From NCBI RefSeq assembly GCF_040802235.1, contig NC_133169.1:41423034-41487033 (forward strand): a stretch of DNA of 64,000 nucleotides. The letters run 5' to 3'. A model generated the notes under the pieces. The model worked only from the letters and a program-made list of their open reading frames with translations, was not told the DNA's origin and did not search any database. Shown here piece by piece: positions 11,060 through 23,900 of this stretch. The number at the start of each line of letters is the position of its first letter. Position 1 is the first letter of the stretch. Origin of the DNA: Manis javanica. Lineage: Eukaryota > Chordata > Mammalia > Pholidota > Manidae. Both the position numbers and the translations under genes were made by a program.

Positions 11060-12110
11060 ACTCTTTGATATATCCTGTTTACTGCTGCTCTCCTTGTATA
11101 ACATATCTTATTCTTTATGTATTCCTTTCCATAGTTTCACTATTTATGATTTCACATAAATTAATGTTCAATTTCTAATCTATCATTAATTCCAGTCAGT
11201 GTAATTTTTATCACACATAGTGAATTTTTAAAAATCTTTAGGAGTTACCCAAAGGTCTTTTTATATCCCCCATATATCCACATTGCTTTCAGAACACATG
11301 CCAGAGTTATTTTTGCATTTCTTTGCATTTGCTTGCCTGCTAATGCTAATATCTGTTTAACTTGGGTCAGTCTTGATGAACCTTTCTTCTTCTTATTTCT
11401 TGATATTTCCTTTTTGTGTGTGTGTGCGCATGTGCATGACTTTTAATCCCTAATTGGATTCCAGATATTGTGTAGTTTACCTAATTTGATGCTGATACTT
11501 CGTGTTCATATGAATATACTTGATCATTGATTAAATTTATAATTATGATTTTGGAAACATTTTTTTCTTTAGGTCTTTCAAGATTTTTGTCCAGGAACAG
11601 TGCAATATTTATTCTAGATCTGATTTTTATTAGTGACTGAAAAATTCCTTCCAAGATGGTGAGAGTTTCTATTCTAAGACTATTGAATATAGATGCTCTT
11701 CCTGGAAAATGTGAATACATCTTCCTCTTCTTTTTTATTATGTTTTATTTTCATTTGGATTGGGTAGTTTCTTCAAGTGTGCACAGAACACACTGTGGAA
11801 AGCTGCAGAGAAATCTGCAGATTTCCAGATCTCTTTTTATGGACAGCTGATTCCTCTGATATTATGTGCTGTAAGTCACCCACCAGTGTCCCCAGAATCT
11901 CATTCCCATGTCCTCGTACCAGGGGTCCCACTGGCTGTCACCTGGGCCCCCTTGAGCTGGAGTACAGCCCTTCAGGAGGCTCCTTTGTTAACATTCATGC
12001 TTTTATGTCAACATTTTGCCTTCAGTGGGGCTGTAACATAAGGACTCAGTTGGAAGGCAGCATTAATCATGAGATGTTGCTTATGATATTAGGTAATAAA
12101 GTCTTCTGAC
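11060..12110 (-). repeat. Old L1 5' UTR/ORF1-upstream region (probable)
   Basis: The text near 11,445-11,480 ('ctaattggattccagatat' then 'gtgtagttta') resembles the reverse complement of the 5' region of ancient L1M elements. A second, related copy lies at 33.05-33.7 kb. The GC-richer end at 11,870-12,060 probably belongs to the same element. Boundaries are approximate, and no coding capacity is left. Confidence 0.45.
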
Positions 12111-12129
12111 ATCCCTCCTGGCTGCCCCG

Positions 12130-12900
12130 TTACACTGCTCCTCTCACCCCTTCAGTAGCTCGTGCTGAGGTAAGTCATCCGCCATGCTGAAGGAATCTCC
12201 CGTGGGTGGGCCCACGTGGCTAGGTCCTGTGGCCTCAGACCAGTATGTAGTGAATTTTGAGGGGAGATTCCCCATCACCATTTACAGTTTCAGGTAGAGT
12301 TAAAACCCTTTCCAAAACCTTGACAGCAAGCAAATGAGAAGCCTTGTTAGAGACACCGTGATAAGTCTCCTGTATTCCTGACTCACAGAAACCATGAAAT
12401 TTTACATATTCATTGTTTGAACTGAACTTGCTGTTCTCTGAGGGAATTTATTAAGCAGAATTTATATTTACTATCATTTTTGGTACCTGTAGGTGGGATG
12501 ATGCTATAATAATAAAAAAAATATTGCCTTTAGAATACTGGGATTGTGAGGAAACTTGACAGAAGTGGAAAGTTCCTGGCATTCGTGGAAGTCTCATGGT
12601 ATTGGTGAGGCTGCCACTAGGCTTGGGGGAAAGTGAGGAAGAGCTTGTCAGGAACTTCAGGAGGGGTGATGTTCTATGTTGTGAAGAAACTTAGAACACT
12701 GTTTTCTGCAGTAATGTGGACAGTAGGAAATAAATTCTGTGAACAGTGTGATGTAGCTAAATCAACATTCACATTAGATATTGAAGATACTCCTTTATTC
12801 TTCATGCTTGACTATGGTAAAATGAAAGAGGGTAGAGATAAATTGAAAGGAGTAGTATTAAAATATATGACTCAGAATTTGTTATTTTAATAATTATTAG
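12130..12900 (+). mobile_element. ERVL-MaLR fossil, LTR end plus internal sequence
   Basis: The hallmark MaLR junction is visible near 12,480-12,500: 'tttttggtacctgtagg' followed by a 'tgggatgatgct' stretch, which is where the LTR passes into internal sequence. The downstream 'gaaacttagaacactgtttt' also matches MaLR internal text. The element is ancient, non-coding and broken, with no recognisable gene left; MaLR internal regions are known to be largely non-coding. A second example lies at 33.75-34.7 kb. Confidence 0.6.
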
Positions 12901-13214
12901 GCTCCCCACATCAAATTTGACTAAAATTAATGTTACCCTTGATCAATAATAAAAATAAGAGAACATCTAGGATATACAATCTTCTGGAAGAAAACTTAAA
13001 GAAATCGTGAGTAAAAGACCCACCGGAATGACTGTCAATACCTTAAGTATCACATCACTAAACCCAAGTCATGTTCCATGGGTCCATCCTCTCATATTAA
13101 AGAACACAAGGCATCTTGGAAAAAAATGTCAGACTAGTGTGTAAAACACATACAGCACTGTATTTATAAAAGTTTGAATCTCACTGAGTGACAGTGAATA
13201 AGTCTGAAGTATCT

Positions 13215-14150
13215 TCATAGTTTTCCTGAAGAAGTCTTTCTTAATACTACTTTCGTCAGAGCTCCCTTTACCTGTTTGCTTCTAAGACTGTAGATGACAG
13301 GATTCAAGAATGGGGGAACAATGGTATAAAATACAGAAAGAATCATGTCCAGAACTGTATCAGAGGCTCCTGAAGGCCTTAGGTACACACTGCTGCCAGA
13401 ACCGAGGAAGACAGAGAACACAAGGATGTGAGGGACACACGTGGAGAAGGCCTTGCCTCGCTCTCTGGTGGGAAACTTGAGCACAGTGGAAAATATGCGG
13501 AGGTATGACATTGCAATGAAGATAAAGCAGCCACCACCAATCCCCATGGCAAAGATAAGAATTAAGAGCTCACTGCTGAAGGTGTCAGAGCAGGAGAGGC
13601 TCAGCAGAGAGGGGACATCACAGAAGAACTGATGGACCACGTTGGACTGACAGAAGGACAGCCGGAAAGTGTTTCCTGTGTGCACACCTGCATAGATGAG
13701 GCCACTGAGCAGGGAGACCAGTGTTGTCCAGACACAGAACTGGTGGTTCATGATGAGGGGGTAGTGGAGGGGCTGGCAGATGGCCACATAGCGGTCATGG
13801 GCCATGATGGTGAGGAATAGGAGCTCTACATACACACAGTAAATAACCAGGAAGACCTGAGCTGCACAGCCAGCCCTTGAAATGGCCCTGTTGTCAATGA
13901 GGGAATTGACACAGGCTTTGGGGACAGTGACAGAAACATAGCACACATCTAAGATGGACAGGTTCCTGAGGAAGAAGTACATGGGTGTGTGAAGGTTCTG
14001 GTCCAGAGTGGTGGCAGAGATGATGAGGAGATTCCCTAACAGGGTGGCCAAGTACATCAGTAGGAATAATAGGGCATGTAGGACCCTTAACTCCAACACT
14101 TCAGCAAAGCCCATGAGGAGAAACTCAGTCACCATAGTGGAATTGGCCAT
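13215..14150 (-). CDS. Olfactory receptor, OR14 family, intact
   Basis: Encodes a 311-residue class II olfactory receptor for airborne odorants, acting through Golf/cAMP at the cilia of olfactory neurons. Landmarks: N3-S-T glycosylation site; GN at 39-40 (TM1); PMYFFL 56-61; C95 plus the C167/C177/C187 set of ECL2; DRYVAIC 119-125; SY 215-216 (TM5); KAFSTC 233-238 (TM6); NPVIYSL 283-289 (TM7). The family's usual length is about 310. The ATG at 14150 is chosen over an in-frame one 15 codons upstream because MANSTMVTEF is the shared OR14 start, and a splice acceptor at about 14162 would exclude the upstream one. The sequence is closest to the receptor at 26.4 kb, and identity is highest from DRY to the end of ECL2. 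The odorant is unknown. OR14 assignment is by recognition of MANSTMVTEFLLMGF-type motifs, without a search. Confidence 0.92.
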   Translation of the reverse strand: MANSTMVTEFLLMGFAEVLELRVLHALLFLLMYLATLLGNLLIISATTLDQNLHTPMYFFLRNLSILDVCYVSVTVPKACVNSLIDNRAISRAGCAAQVFLVIYCVYVELLFLTIMAHDRYVAICQPLHYPLIMNHQFCVWTTLVSLLSGLIYAGVHTGNTFRLSFCQSNVVHQFFCDVPSLLSLSCSDTFSSELLILIFAMGIGGGCFIFIAMSYLRIFSTVLKFPTRERGKAFSTCVPHILVFSVFLGSGSSVYLRPSGASDTVLDMILSVFYTIVPPFLNPVIYSLRSKQVKGALTKVVLRKTSSGKL

Positions 14151-14160
14151 TTCTGGAAAT

Positions 14161-14190
14161 GCTGGTTGACCAGGGAGGCAAAAGAGAAAA
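14161..14190 (-). promoter_or_regulatory. Splice acceptor before the OR coding exon
   Basis: On the minus strand a pyrimidine-rich run (ttttctcttttgcctccct) leads to gtcaaccag, placing the exon start at 14161, 11 bases before the ATG. Mammalian OR genes commonly have non-coding 5' exons spliced to a single coding exon. The same gtcaaYcag text precedes the ATG at 26.4 kb, which supports the site. Confidence 0.6.
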
Positions 14191-14199
14191 GCCATGGAA

Positions 14200-17100
14200 G
14201 ATTTGAAAAAGAAGAAAGAAAGTTAGCTTAATTTCTTTCACAGCTCATTTTTTATCTTGAAAGTTTGGCCATTTTTTTCTGGAAATTATCACCATTGTAC
14301 TTTTCATGTGCTTATCTCTCTATATAAGCTTATTTACCACTCTGGAGTACAAAAAAAGTTCAAAAGTTCTAGGAAGTGGACTTTTAAATCCTAGTATTTC
14401 AGTATAATAAATAGAACTGCTGCTTTCTGGTCTCAATAATTTTGAACTCTTGAGGTTTACTGCTTTATGAGGATTAACTAAAGTGACATGTAAAATTCTT
14501 GGTAGTGATGAATTCTCAGTGAGAGTTGTTTAGTTCCTTTAGATTTTGGATAACATATTTTGCCTGGATATTGGTACAAAATGGAAATTTCTACACTTTT
14601 ATAAGAAGTTGACATTTCCATGACATTCAAGACTAGCAACAGATTTATGTATTGGATAATTTTCAATTATTTTTCCAGAAAACCATTTATTTCAATTTTT
14701 AGAAGATTATAAAATTTGGAGGAATATAAAATTGCTCTTCACCACAGCATGTTCAGGAGGAATTTGACTCATTGATGTGAACCTTGGAAGGGAAGATTTC
14801 CGTTGGTCAATTTTTTTTCCTTAAAAGAAATTTAATTTCTTAAAATAACACTGTTTCCTTAAGTTGCTATTAATCATAAACTTACCTCATGTAAGATATT
14901 AAGATAAAAGATTAACATGTTTATCACTACCTCTCTGTTTGAAAGCCCTGCTTCTCCAAAACAAACTAAAATTTAACTATCCACCCTTTATGTACCATGT
15001 GGTTTAATTCCCTGCCTTCTGTTGCCCAAATGTCACACTTGCCACCATCATCATAGCACCATATTCAGTGTCAGCCATGATCCAAACTATAATTAGATCG
15101 GTTTCTTACATAGGAAATTATTCATAATATTGTTGTATTTCAATATCTACTTTAATATTAACAATTTGTTAATGGAGAGACAGTCTCAAAAATACCAAGT
15201 AAACTTTTACATGTAAACAAATATAAGTCTAAGCATTGGCTAAACCTGTCACTGACTCTAAAAGTTCAAATCATGACTATTCCACACTTGTTACCTTGGG
15301 GAGTGCTAGACCTGTTACAACACTGACATTTCGCAGAAAATGCATATAAATCTGTGGCTTTGGGTCATCTACATTTTACCTTTTCTCCCCTTTACTGGCG
15401 TATTATTATGGGTCTTTAAAAGGCTATTCTTTGTATCCATCTTTTCTCATGTTTGTTTCTTGCATGGCTGAGCTATCTTCCATTTTTGCAGTTCATGGCC
15501 AAGAGCCAATAACATTTCCCAAACCTTGAATTTCATTGTTTCATTCAAATTTAGTACATGTCCAGAGCTTAGAATTATTTGGCATGTTTCTTAAAATTTC
15601 TCTGAAATATCTTCGAAATATCTATTTGTCAGAAACACACTGTATTATCTTTGAACATTTTTTGAAAATATCAAATACTACTATATTTACACTAGCAACT
15701 TCAGTGTTCATAATAGACACACCCCCTTAACTATTTTTTATCAAATTTTCTCCATTTTCTCTATTTGATTCGCATCCACTCCTATTCAGCTGAGTGCCAA
15801 TTTTCATCTCTCACTGCTTTCTTAAATTGAAATGTTCTAGTCACTGGTGTTACTTAAATGTAGATTTCTCTTTTTATAAACTGATCTGCACTGGTCTTTT
15901 AAAAATCTTTCATTGTTTTTGTCCTTTTTTCATTATGGTCACTAAAAACAGTGTTTGTATTTATGACAATAGAAATCATATCACCCCTGAGATCTCTCTT
16001 ACCTATTTTTCTCTGCAAGTGGCCAGACTGGGCATTTCATCAGTCCTCCCCTATTTCTTTGGCATTTTCAGTATCTTCTCACATTATCAGCAATCTTACC
16101 ATAAGACCACTTTTCTCACGACATTTCCTAGAGCATATCTGATAATCCATGTGTTCTCCAGGTCTGTGCTCATGTCTCCCAGAACCACATTCCTAGTGTG
16201 TTACGTTTCAGTTTGCCTGAAATTGAGTCCCTGTTTAGAAACAGCCCACCCATCCTTCAGTCCCAGGCGCCCCCCTCCACCACGCGGGCTCACCTTGGTG
16301 AACTTCCACAATCTCCAAATACATTTAAAAATTTGACCTTTCATTCCTGGGTCTCTTTACTTCCTCCAATGAGATCATGTTCTTCCGTTGTGATCTACAA
16401 AGTTTTAAAATACAACTTACATACTTTAATCCTGAAACTCCTTTAAGTATATCAAATTTATTCTCCTATAAAAATTTATATTTTGCTTAAGATATCAGCA
16501 TATGCTCTTGAATTATGAGATAACTGGGTTTATTTATCACGCCCAGACATCTGTGTGTGTTTAAATGTGTACAAAATCCTTTAATAGAAAGTGTTAAAAT
16601 ATTGAAAATGACTTAATTTATCAATACTTTGCCTGCAGTGAACATGATTCAGTTCATAATAAATCATATTATTTCTAAACTGACTTGAGAAAGAACAAAT
16701 CTTCTAATGTGTGTATAGTACACTTAAATTTCTATAGATTAAGGAGGAATACAGTATATAAGTAAATTAAGATAAATACTATTTTCTTGATCTATGGAAA
16801 TAGTAATGAGAAGGTAATGCTCAATTATATGCAATAGGTGAAATTTAATATTAGTCAGTTTTGTAATATTTAATATGCTTAGAACATTTGATAAATTTAC
16901 CTTAATGTCACTGATTTCTCAATAGAGAGCTATTCTGTGGATATTAATTTAATTAAAATGTATTGGATAGCAATTTTTTCAAACTAGATAAAATAGTCAA
17001 GACACTAATCATAAGAATATTTATAATTCAGTATTGTTTTTGTTTACATAGGATATTTGGTTTCTTGTTTATAAGTCATTGTCCTCAATAATTGGGGTCT

Positions 17101-18480
17101 ATGTCTATTACTAATTAATATCCACAGGAGATAGATGAATCAGCTGTTTTATACTATAGTCAATAAACACATGCACTATGGGTCTTTGATTTCTTGATCA
17201 AAACCAATTTAAGGATTTTAATTTTAATTTTCTTCTGGTATTTAAATTCATTTGAAACAATAAAAATCAAATTTAAGAAATGTAAAATTTGTATTCTCTT
17301 GTTTATCTAATCATTTTGCCCTGTTCATATATTTGATATATTAGAACATCACTTATGTCTTAATGAAAATGAGTAGTATAAAAGTTTGATGATTAAAGGA
17401 ATGTATTTCAAGTGTAACAGAATTGCCAGAAAGGGCATATGTTGAGCAAAACTCTGGTTTCCACTGATGGATAAATTCCTAGTATTATTGTAAACAAAAG
17501 GGGGAAGCAATCACTTATAAAACCAATTCTAAACAAGTACATTTAAATGTTGTAAAATATATTAATTTTTGTTTTATATACTTGTACATTAATTATATAC
17601 CATATCTTGTACATATAGTATATACTATAAAATATTGTATATATTAAATATAATATATTCACTTAATAACTATTTACATTTTTTTCTTGACAGAGGAAAG
17701 AGAAAAAATAATCGAATGTGAATATAATACACTTTTATTTGCCTAATATCAAGAATAAACAGTATTTAAATAAAAAGTCAGCAATATTTTTATTTATTTA
17801 TTTTATATTATATAAAGAGAGCTTTTATATTGGTGCCTTTCTTCATCTCCTATTTAATGTCTGCATACATTTCTTGACTTTTCAGAAACATATTGATGTT
17901 TGAAAATATTAATTTTTAATCAATAAATATATTATAAGTCATGAGTCCATCACTCTGAGTCCAGCACACTCCCTGATATTACTGTTGTGATATCTGTGAA
18001 TTACAGAAATGATTATAAAATTATTAAAAATTATCTATGACAGTATTTTTAAAATACAGTAATAATTTATTGGTCTGCCTTATTCCTTTGATCATAATTG
18101 TTAATTGTTGCACAGAAAAAATAAGAGCCTTTACTATTCTTTCAATTTATATCACATTTCTGTCTATAAATAAAATTAGAAAACAGCATCAGGCAGAATA
18201 TTATAGGAAAGTCAGAGTGTAAAGGAAAAAGAAGCAAGGAGTTTACTTGCTCTTGAGCATAGTGTGTTCCTAACATGGAGAAGATAAAAAAAAATCTCAT
18301 TGACTTTACCAAATCAAAGTCTTCAATATGGTTAATCAAATTTTCTTATGGAGACAGAATTCGGGATTATCTCCAGCTGAATCAAGCATCATCTTATATT
18401 GTGGGAAAAGGTCAATCCCATTCTGATTTATTTTAAAAAGAGGTCATGCATGTGAAATAAACATCAAAGCCACTGGGAAC
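14200..18480. other. Long AT-rich intergenic stretch
   Basis: No coding gene supported. The open frame at 15,794-16,336 (180 codons) is low-complexity Phe/Ser/Leu-rich text with no family motif, and I regard it as incidental. A CpG/GC-richer patch at 16,255-16,305 is isolated. A/T-rich microsatellite-like sequence occurs at about 17,560-17,670. Confidence 0.45.
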
Positions 18481-18540
18481 ACTGTCCTTACTATCCAGTG
18501 AGAGCCAAGAGCCTAAATTACTAAAGGTAATTTCAGGCGG

Positions 18541-18563
18541 GTGATGGTCTCCAGAGCACAGGT
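18541..18563 (+). other. Exon-like motif ending in CAG|GT (copy 1)
   Basis: This 22-base stretch up to the GT differs from that at 41,455-41,477 at only two places, both CpG-to-TpG/CpA changes (tgatgg versus tgacgg, ccagag versus ccggag). The CAG|GTGTAT junction is a mediocre splice donor. It could be a decayed duplicated 5' exon; the intact plus-strand receptor lies 7.9 kb downstream. Confidence 0.25.
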
Positions 18564-19080
18564 GTATAACACCCAATTAAAAACACAGGAGTGGACAGAG
18601 TTGAACAGCTAACAAGAGTGTTAACTTTCAGTGTGTGTATTGACTGTTAAGATAATGAGCAAGTGACATTAGACAACATAAATTATAATTTTCCTGTACA
18701 ATGTTCAAAGGAGGCATTTACATGAATCTCAGAGATAATATATTTTATTCTAAGAAGCCCAGATAATTTATCTCTGGCATTACCTAGGCAGATCAGATGA
18801 CCCTCTCAGCCTGTCACTTCCTCTGCAGAAGATGTTTATATTTTTCATGTTCATTTCTGAGAGAAAGAAAGTGAGGGACCAACTCATAATCATCCAATTA
18901 AACACCATAGTATTGTGAAAAATATTTTCATATGGAAGGTGCTTTGTTGAAATCATTATTGAATTCAGGCACAAATTATAGGTGTACCTTAGAGATGATG
19001 GTATAGTTCCCTGAGGATATTTTACATATGTCCTAATTCCAGAATGGCTTTTTACAAGCTGAGAGGATATGAACATTTTT

Positions 19081-19235
19081 TTTTGAGAGGGCATCTCTTA
19101 TATTTATTGATCAAATGGTTGTTAACGACAATAAAATTCTGTATAAGGGAATCAATGCTCGATGCACAATCATTAATCCATCTCAAGCCTAATTTTTGTC
19201 AGTCTCCAATCTTCTGAAGCATAATGAACAACATT
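19081..19235 (-). repeat. Short retroposed 3' end (L1-type or related)
   Basis: Starts with a T-run (reverse of a poly-A tail) followed by about 145 bp of non-coding sequence that looks like a severely 5'-truncated retroposon 3' end. It still carries several CpGs. I have an impression of a lineage-specific repeat 3' UTR but cannot name it. Confidence 0.4.
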
Positions 19236-19379
19236 TTTAAAAGAGTTTTCTAGGATACTAGGTGTGAATTGTGATGTTATGATAAATAAATGAGTAAAAT
19301 ATCTAAAAATTAGGAATAAAATGTTAATTTGTGAAATATTTTATGCAGAAATAAAAATTTTAAAGGTATTATTGATTCT

Positions 19380-20155
19380 CCCAACAACAAAAGGCTTAGC
19401 ACCAAATGGCTTCACAGCTGAAAATTCTACCAAACATTTAAAAAGAGCTAATATCTATACTTCTTAATGTAGTCCTAAAGTGTAAGATAGGGAATACTTC
19501 CAATTAGCCTATGACGCCATCAGCATCCTAATATCAAAACCAGGCAGAGACATTTATGTTCATCAGGGATATTGATTATCCCTGATGAACATAAATGTAA
19601 AAGTCCTTCACAAAATATTAGCAATCTGAATTAAATACATTCAAGGGATCATCCATCACTAACAAGTAGTATTTATTCCAGCGATACAAAGATGGTGTAA
19701 TATTCATAGATCAACCAATGTCATGCACCACATTAGCAAAGAGGATAAAAGCCACAAGATCATATCAATAGATGCTGAAAAAGCACTTGACAAAATGTAA
19801 CGTACATTCCTGAAAAAAAAACTCTTAAAAAATGCGTATAAATGGAACAAATTCCAACATAATAAAGGTCATATATGATAAACCCACAAATAACATCATA
19901 CTTAATTGTGAGAAGATGAAATAATTTCCTCTAAGATCAGGAACAAGGCAAGGGTGTACACTGTCATGAATTTTATTCGACATAGTCCTGGCGGTCTTAG
20001 CCACAGCAATCAGACAAGATAAAGAGATAGAAGGTATCTAAATTGGTAAGGAAGACGTAAAATTGTCACTATTTGCAGGTTACATGATATTAAACATACA
20101 AAACTCAAAAAACCCCATCAAAAACCTATCAGAACTAATAACTACATTCAGCAAA
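19380..20155 (+). repeat. L1 ORF2 fragment (reverse transcriptase)
   Basis: Plus-strand L1 ORF2 text. From 'aaaggcttagcaccaaatgg' through 'ctgatgaacataaatg', 'gcaccacattagcaaagag' and the 'agatgctgaaaaagc' region it parallels the copy at 59.7-60.5 kb. Many indels and stops are present. The FADDMI region is changed, and the piece ends at about 20,155. Confidence 0.75.
19550..19598. repeat. Perfect 22-bp inverted repeat with 5-nt loop inside L1
   Basis: Arm 1 is 19550-19571, the loop is ttgat (19572-19576) and arm 2 is 19577-19598; the arms are exact reverse complements. Arm 2 matches normal L1 ORF2 text ('tatccctgatgaacata'). Arm 1 replaces the usual L1 sequence that should precede it, so it is a local inverted copy. 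Confidence 0.95.
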
Positions 20156-20265
20156 AGGCTCAGTCCAATAAGAGGATATAACAATTGTAAATATCTATGT
20201 ACCCCACACAGAAACACCTAAATATAGAAGCATATACTAACAGACATGAAGGGAAAATCTGACCA
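20156..20265 (+). repeat. L1 ORF2 endonuclease-region piece joined out of order
   Basis: 'ggctcagtccaataagagg' and the following text match the L1 ORF2 endonuclease-domain segment seen at 58,660-58,780, yet it sits downstream of reverse transcriptase sequence. It is a rearranged copy or a second insertion. Confidence 0.65.
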
Positions 20266-20689
20266 TAATATAAATATCATAGGGAACTATCATATCTCCT
20301 ACTTCTTCATATCACGATCAGGATAATTTGCAAAAATATTGTGTATTTTCTGTTTGTTGACTATTCTCTCAAACTCTCTCTCAACTTATATATAAAAGAC
20401 ATCAAAATTAGTAACTTTGTTACAATTTTTTCAATAATTTTGTACTTTTGTCAACTTGATCTACTAAATTCATAGAGTAACATATTAAAATACTGAACTA
20501 ATTAAACAGTATGTGCAATTATCTGGTAGTTGTAGATTGGATAAAATTGTCTATTTTTATGAAAACATGAATTAAAATAGAGGAAGTATATCAATGAGAG
20601 ACTATAATAAAGTAATTGTTGGAATGCCAAGAACATGAGTTCAATGCCTTGTTTCTGAAATTTCATAAAAAAGTAGAAAAATAATAGCC

Positions 20690-20935
20690 ACCTCTTAAAA
20701 TTATATGAGTATTAAGCTAAGATATTATAATACTTCAGTTTAATTGCTTGTTTGATATTGTAGTTCATGATAATTTATGGATTTTACCTTTTTTATTTCC
20801 CATAACAGCCCTATTTAACAATTAATAGGTGAACAAAACTGATGGCTGAGAATTAGGGGGAAAAAAACTTGCTCAAGTCCATTTAGTTGCTAGATAAGAG
20901 ATTTGGGAATTGATCCTTGGTGAAATGTCCCCAAG
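20690..20935 (+). repeat. MIR SINE relic
   Basis: The succession 'gccctatttaacaattaata', 'tgctcaagtccatttagtt', 'gctagataagagatttggga' follows the MIR core and 3' half (bowel-conserved blocks reading gcccaaggtcac, agctagtaag and gagctgggatt). Highly diverged and ancient. Confidence 0.55.
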
Positions 20936-23900
20936 GAGTTGCATCATTGATCTCTACATTATACTGGCCTATAGTAAGTGGTCTATTTTGTTTGTGAAAG
21001 TATTTTATCATCTTTATTTGGGGGCCACTCCAGGCAGGGAAATGTCCAGTCACAGTGAGTGATAAAGGCTTGCCTCACACTTTCCTTGTGGGCTTGTAGC
21101 TTTAAAGGACTTCTTAATGCCTGAGAGCTCAACTCTCTTTTCAATTCAGTTGAACCCTTGTCAAGTCCTCTCAATTTCTCTAAAAGCTGAATGGAAAAAA
21201 TAGGTTTGCTACACTTACAGAGACAGTAATTGAGGTGATGTCATTCATCCAGATCAAGGCATACAAATCATATGGGCCCTTGGAATATGTAATATTATCT
21301 CTGATCATCTTGTACATGGCCTCTGCAATTGGTCCCACTGACCTGCTCTGTGGAGATCGTTACCTGCTGGGAATCACCCTTGGGAAACTGTCCTGAATCA
21401 CAGGGTCCATGCCTCAGGGTGTTTACAGCCTCTGGGGGCTTTAAAGTTGATGTCATAGGTCTGTCCACATTTTTAGATAAAGCAAATCATGACCAGCTTA
21501 TTCCACAACTTAGAAATCATGCTCTTTTCATCTAAGTTCTCAAATCCTATCTGGATTTGAGAAAATTTGGTTAAGCCATTTTTAGACCTTGACTTAGAAT
21601 AAAGATAAATTTTTGTTTTCTCCTGGATTAGAAGCATGCACTGCTCAGGAGTAAGTAGGCTGTGGTTACTATTGAAATATCTTCCCACCTTCCTTCCTTC
21701 CCTTTTATAATCTGATTTTCCTGTAATGTTTTTCTTCACTTTGGAATTTCATTTTGGTTTAGAAATGGAGATGGATTTTACTAGAATGTATAGTTAGTGT
21801 GTCAAAGCAGTGGACCAAGAACTTTTATTCTGTATAACAATTAATAATTTCATTAAAGGAAAAAGCCAACCCAGTAATGAAGAGTTAGGTCTTTCAATAA
21901 AATAGCAAACACAGAGAATTTGCATCAGCTTTTTATACATTTTGTGCTACTTTCTTTAACTACAGTGGTCATATCAGGAAGTATAATGGACTCATGAGAA
22001 ACCTAAAAATAAGCAGGTGCTGATAATTTTTTATGCTGCTACTATTGATACAAAATCTATATTTTCAAAATTTATTTACCATATACTTAGAAAATACTCA
22101 TGATTATGAATAAAATAGTTCCAGAGGAAACTAAAAGCATCAATATTAAGATGTTACAAAAGATAAAACAGTTGGAATATATTTATATTGATACAAATAA
22201 GTGAAAATGATAATATTTTATTAAGAAGTTTAAGTAATACTTCATAAATTGTTCTATAAGGCTAGTATCACTTTTATCAACCCTAATGTAATGACTTTTT
22301 CAGTAAGTGAGAATTTTTTCAAGATTTTGTCCAAGGCATTTTTGGCATTTCTGTTATAGTTAAGTATATTTTTAAGAAATCAATGCACTCATTAGTTCTT
22401 ATTTCAACTGAAAGGTAAGTGATATTCAAGTACATAACATAGATTGAACAAGCTAAATAAACACCTATACAATGGATGACAGATGTTATGTTCTCAAATT
22501 TCCGTCTTTGAATTTTATAAACTATATTTGTCTGCCACTGAAGGACTCCAGTTAAGTTCCTTAAGTTGGACTTTCATTATTTAATCAAAATAATTCATAG
22601 TGCCTCTGTGACTAATATCAGTTGAAGTTATTCTGATATGTTCATGTTTGATAGGTTACTAGTGAAGAGAGCACATGGACTCTAAAAGTTTGAATTATTG
22701 TACACAATAACCCAAATATTCTGATTAAATTTAAACACTGGTTGATGGATATTTGTACAACTAGTAGCTTGACCATTTGACTAGGTTCCACATAAAGTGC
22801 TATCAAGTAAATTTTAATTGTATGTACTGATATTCATAAAATAATCGCAGTGAACAATTTGTGTCTGTTATTTAAGGAAAATTCATTAGAGAATCTAGGA
22901 ACATTAAATGTTACTATTGCTCTCCAATATCATTGTGTCACCCATTTAAAAAAATTGGCACCATTCATCTAATTTAGAGGTTTACAAAAGTAATCTTTAC
23001 TTTTATTTATTTATTTGCATGTGTTTAATACATGATTCACAGGAAATTTAGATATATTTACTCACAGTGTAAGATGCATTCTCTCCCTGACATCAATTGA
23101 AAAAATGATATGATTAGTTTCATGTGAGTCTTATTTATTGCAGATAGTTTAATCTGTATCATGGCTTACCAATTCTTATGATATTGGATTAACTGAGTCA
23201 ATTAATTGAAAGAAATTAGTTACTCACATTATCTTATTTGAGTGTGTCTGTATCACCCATACATGCACAAACACACATATAATTTGAAATGTATGTAAAT
23301 ATGAAGGAGCAATATTCAATAGCCCATTTAAAATTTCAAAATATAATTGTTTACTTTAATATTTCTCAGTTTTAATAAACTTTGTTTACTAAATTCACAA
23401 ATTAACTATAATCTATCAACTGCAATAGTGTTTTTCAGTTTTAGTCCTAAGTATTGTGCATTCCATAATTTAAAAATAAACAACACACTGTTGAAAACAT
23501 AGGTCCTCAGCCCTTACAAATTTCTCTAAGAGGAAAACACTTTAAATAGTCTCTACTAGTATTTCTGGAATGTGGAGATATTCTGATATATCTTTCAATT
23601 TACCTATCATTCATTTCACCTCAATCATTATTTTAATTTACAAATCCACTTCTCTTTCACATGCAAATTCCACTTAAATGATTTACATACCTTATATATC
23701 AGGTGGTTTTAGTTCAGATACTCTAAGATATTTATGGTTAATTCTCTAAAAATAAGAAAGAAAATGTCTTTTTTAAAAAAATACAGTTTGGCAAATTAAT
23801 TTATTTGTTGAAATGATTGATGTCTGCACTAATACCATTGTTTACATATTCTTTCCATAGTTCATTCTTACATGAGATTTCTGCTTCAGGCTCTATAATC

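Noticed and set aside
15794-16336. 180-codon plus-strand open frame
   Set aside because: Phe/Leu/Ser-rich chance frame in pyrimidine-rich DNA, with no family motif, no start context and no neighbours to explain it.
19550-19598. microRNA precursor
   Set aside because: The perfect hairpin has only 22-bp arms and a 5-nt loop, lies in a dead L1 and one arm is ordinary L1 ORF2 text. A template-switch origin explains it better.
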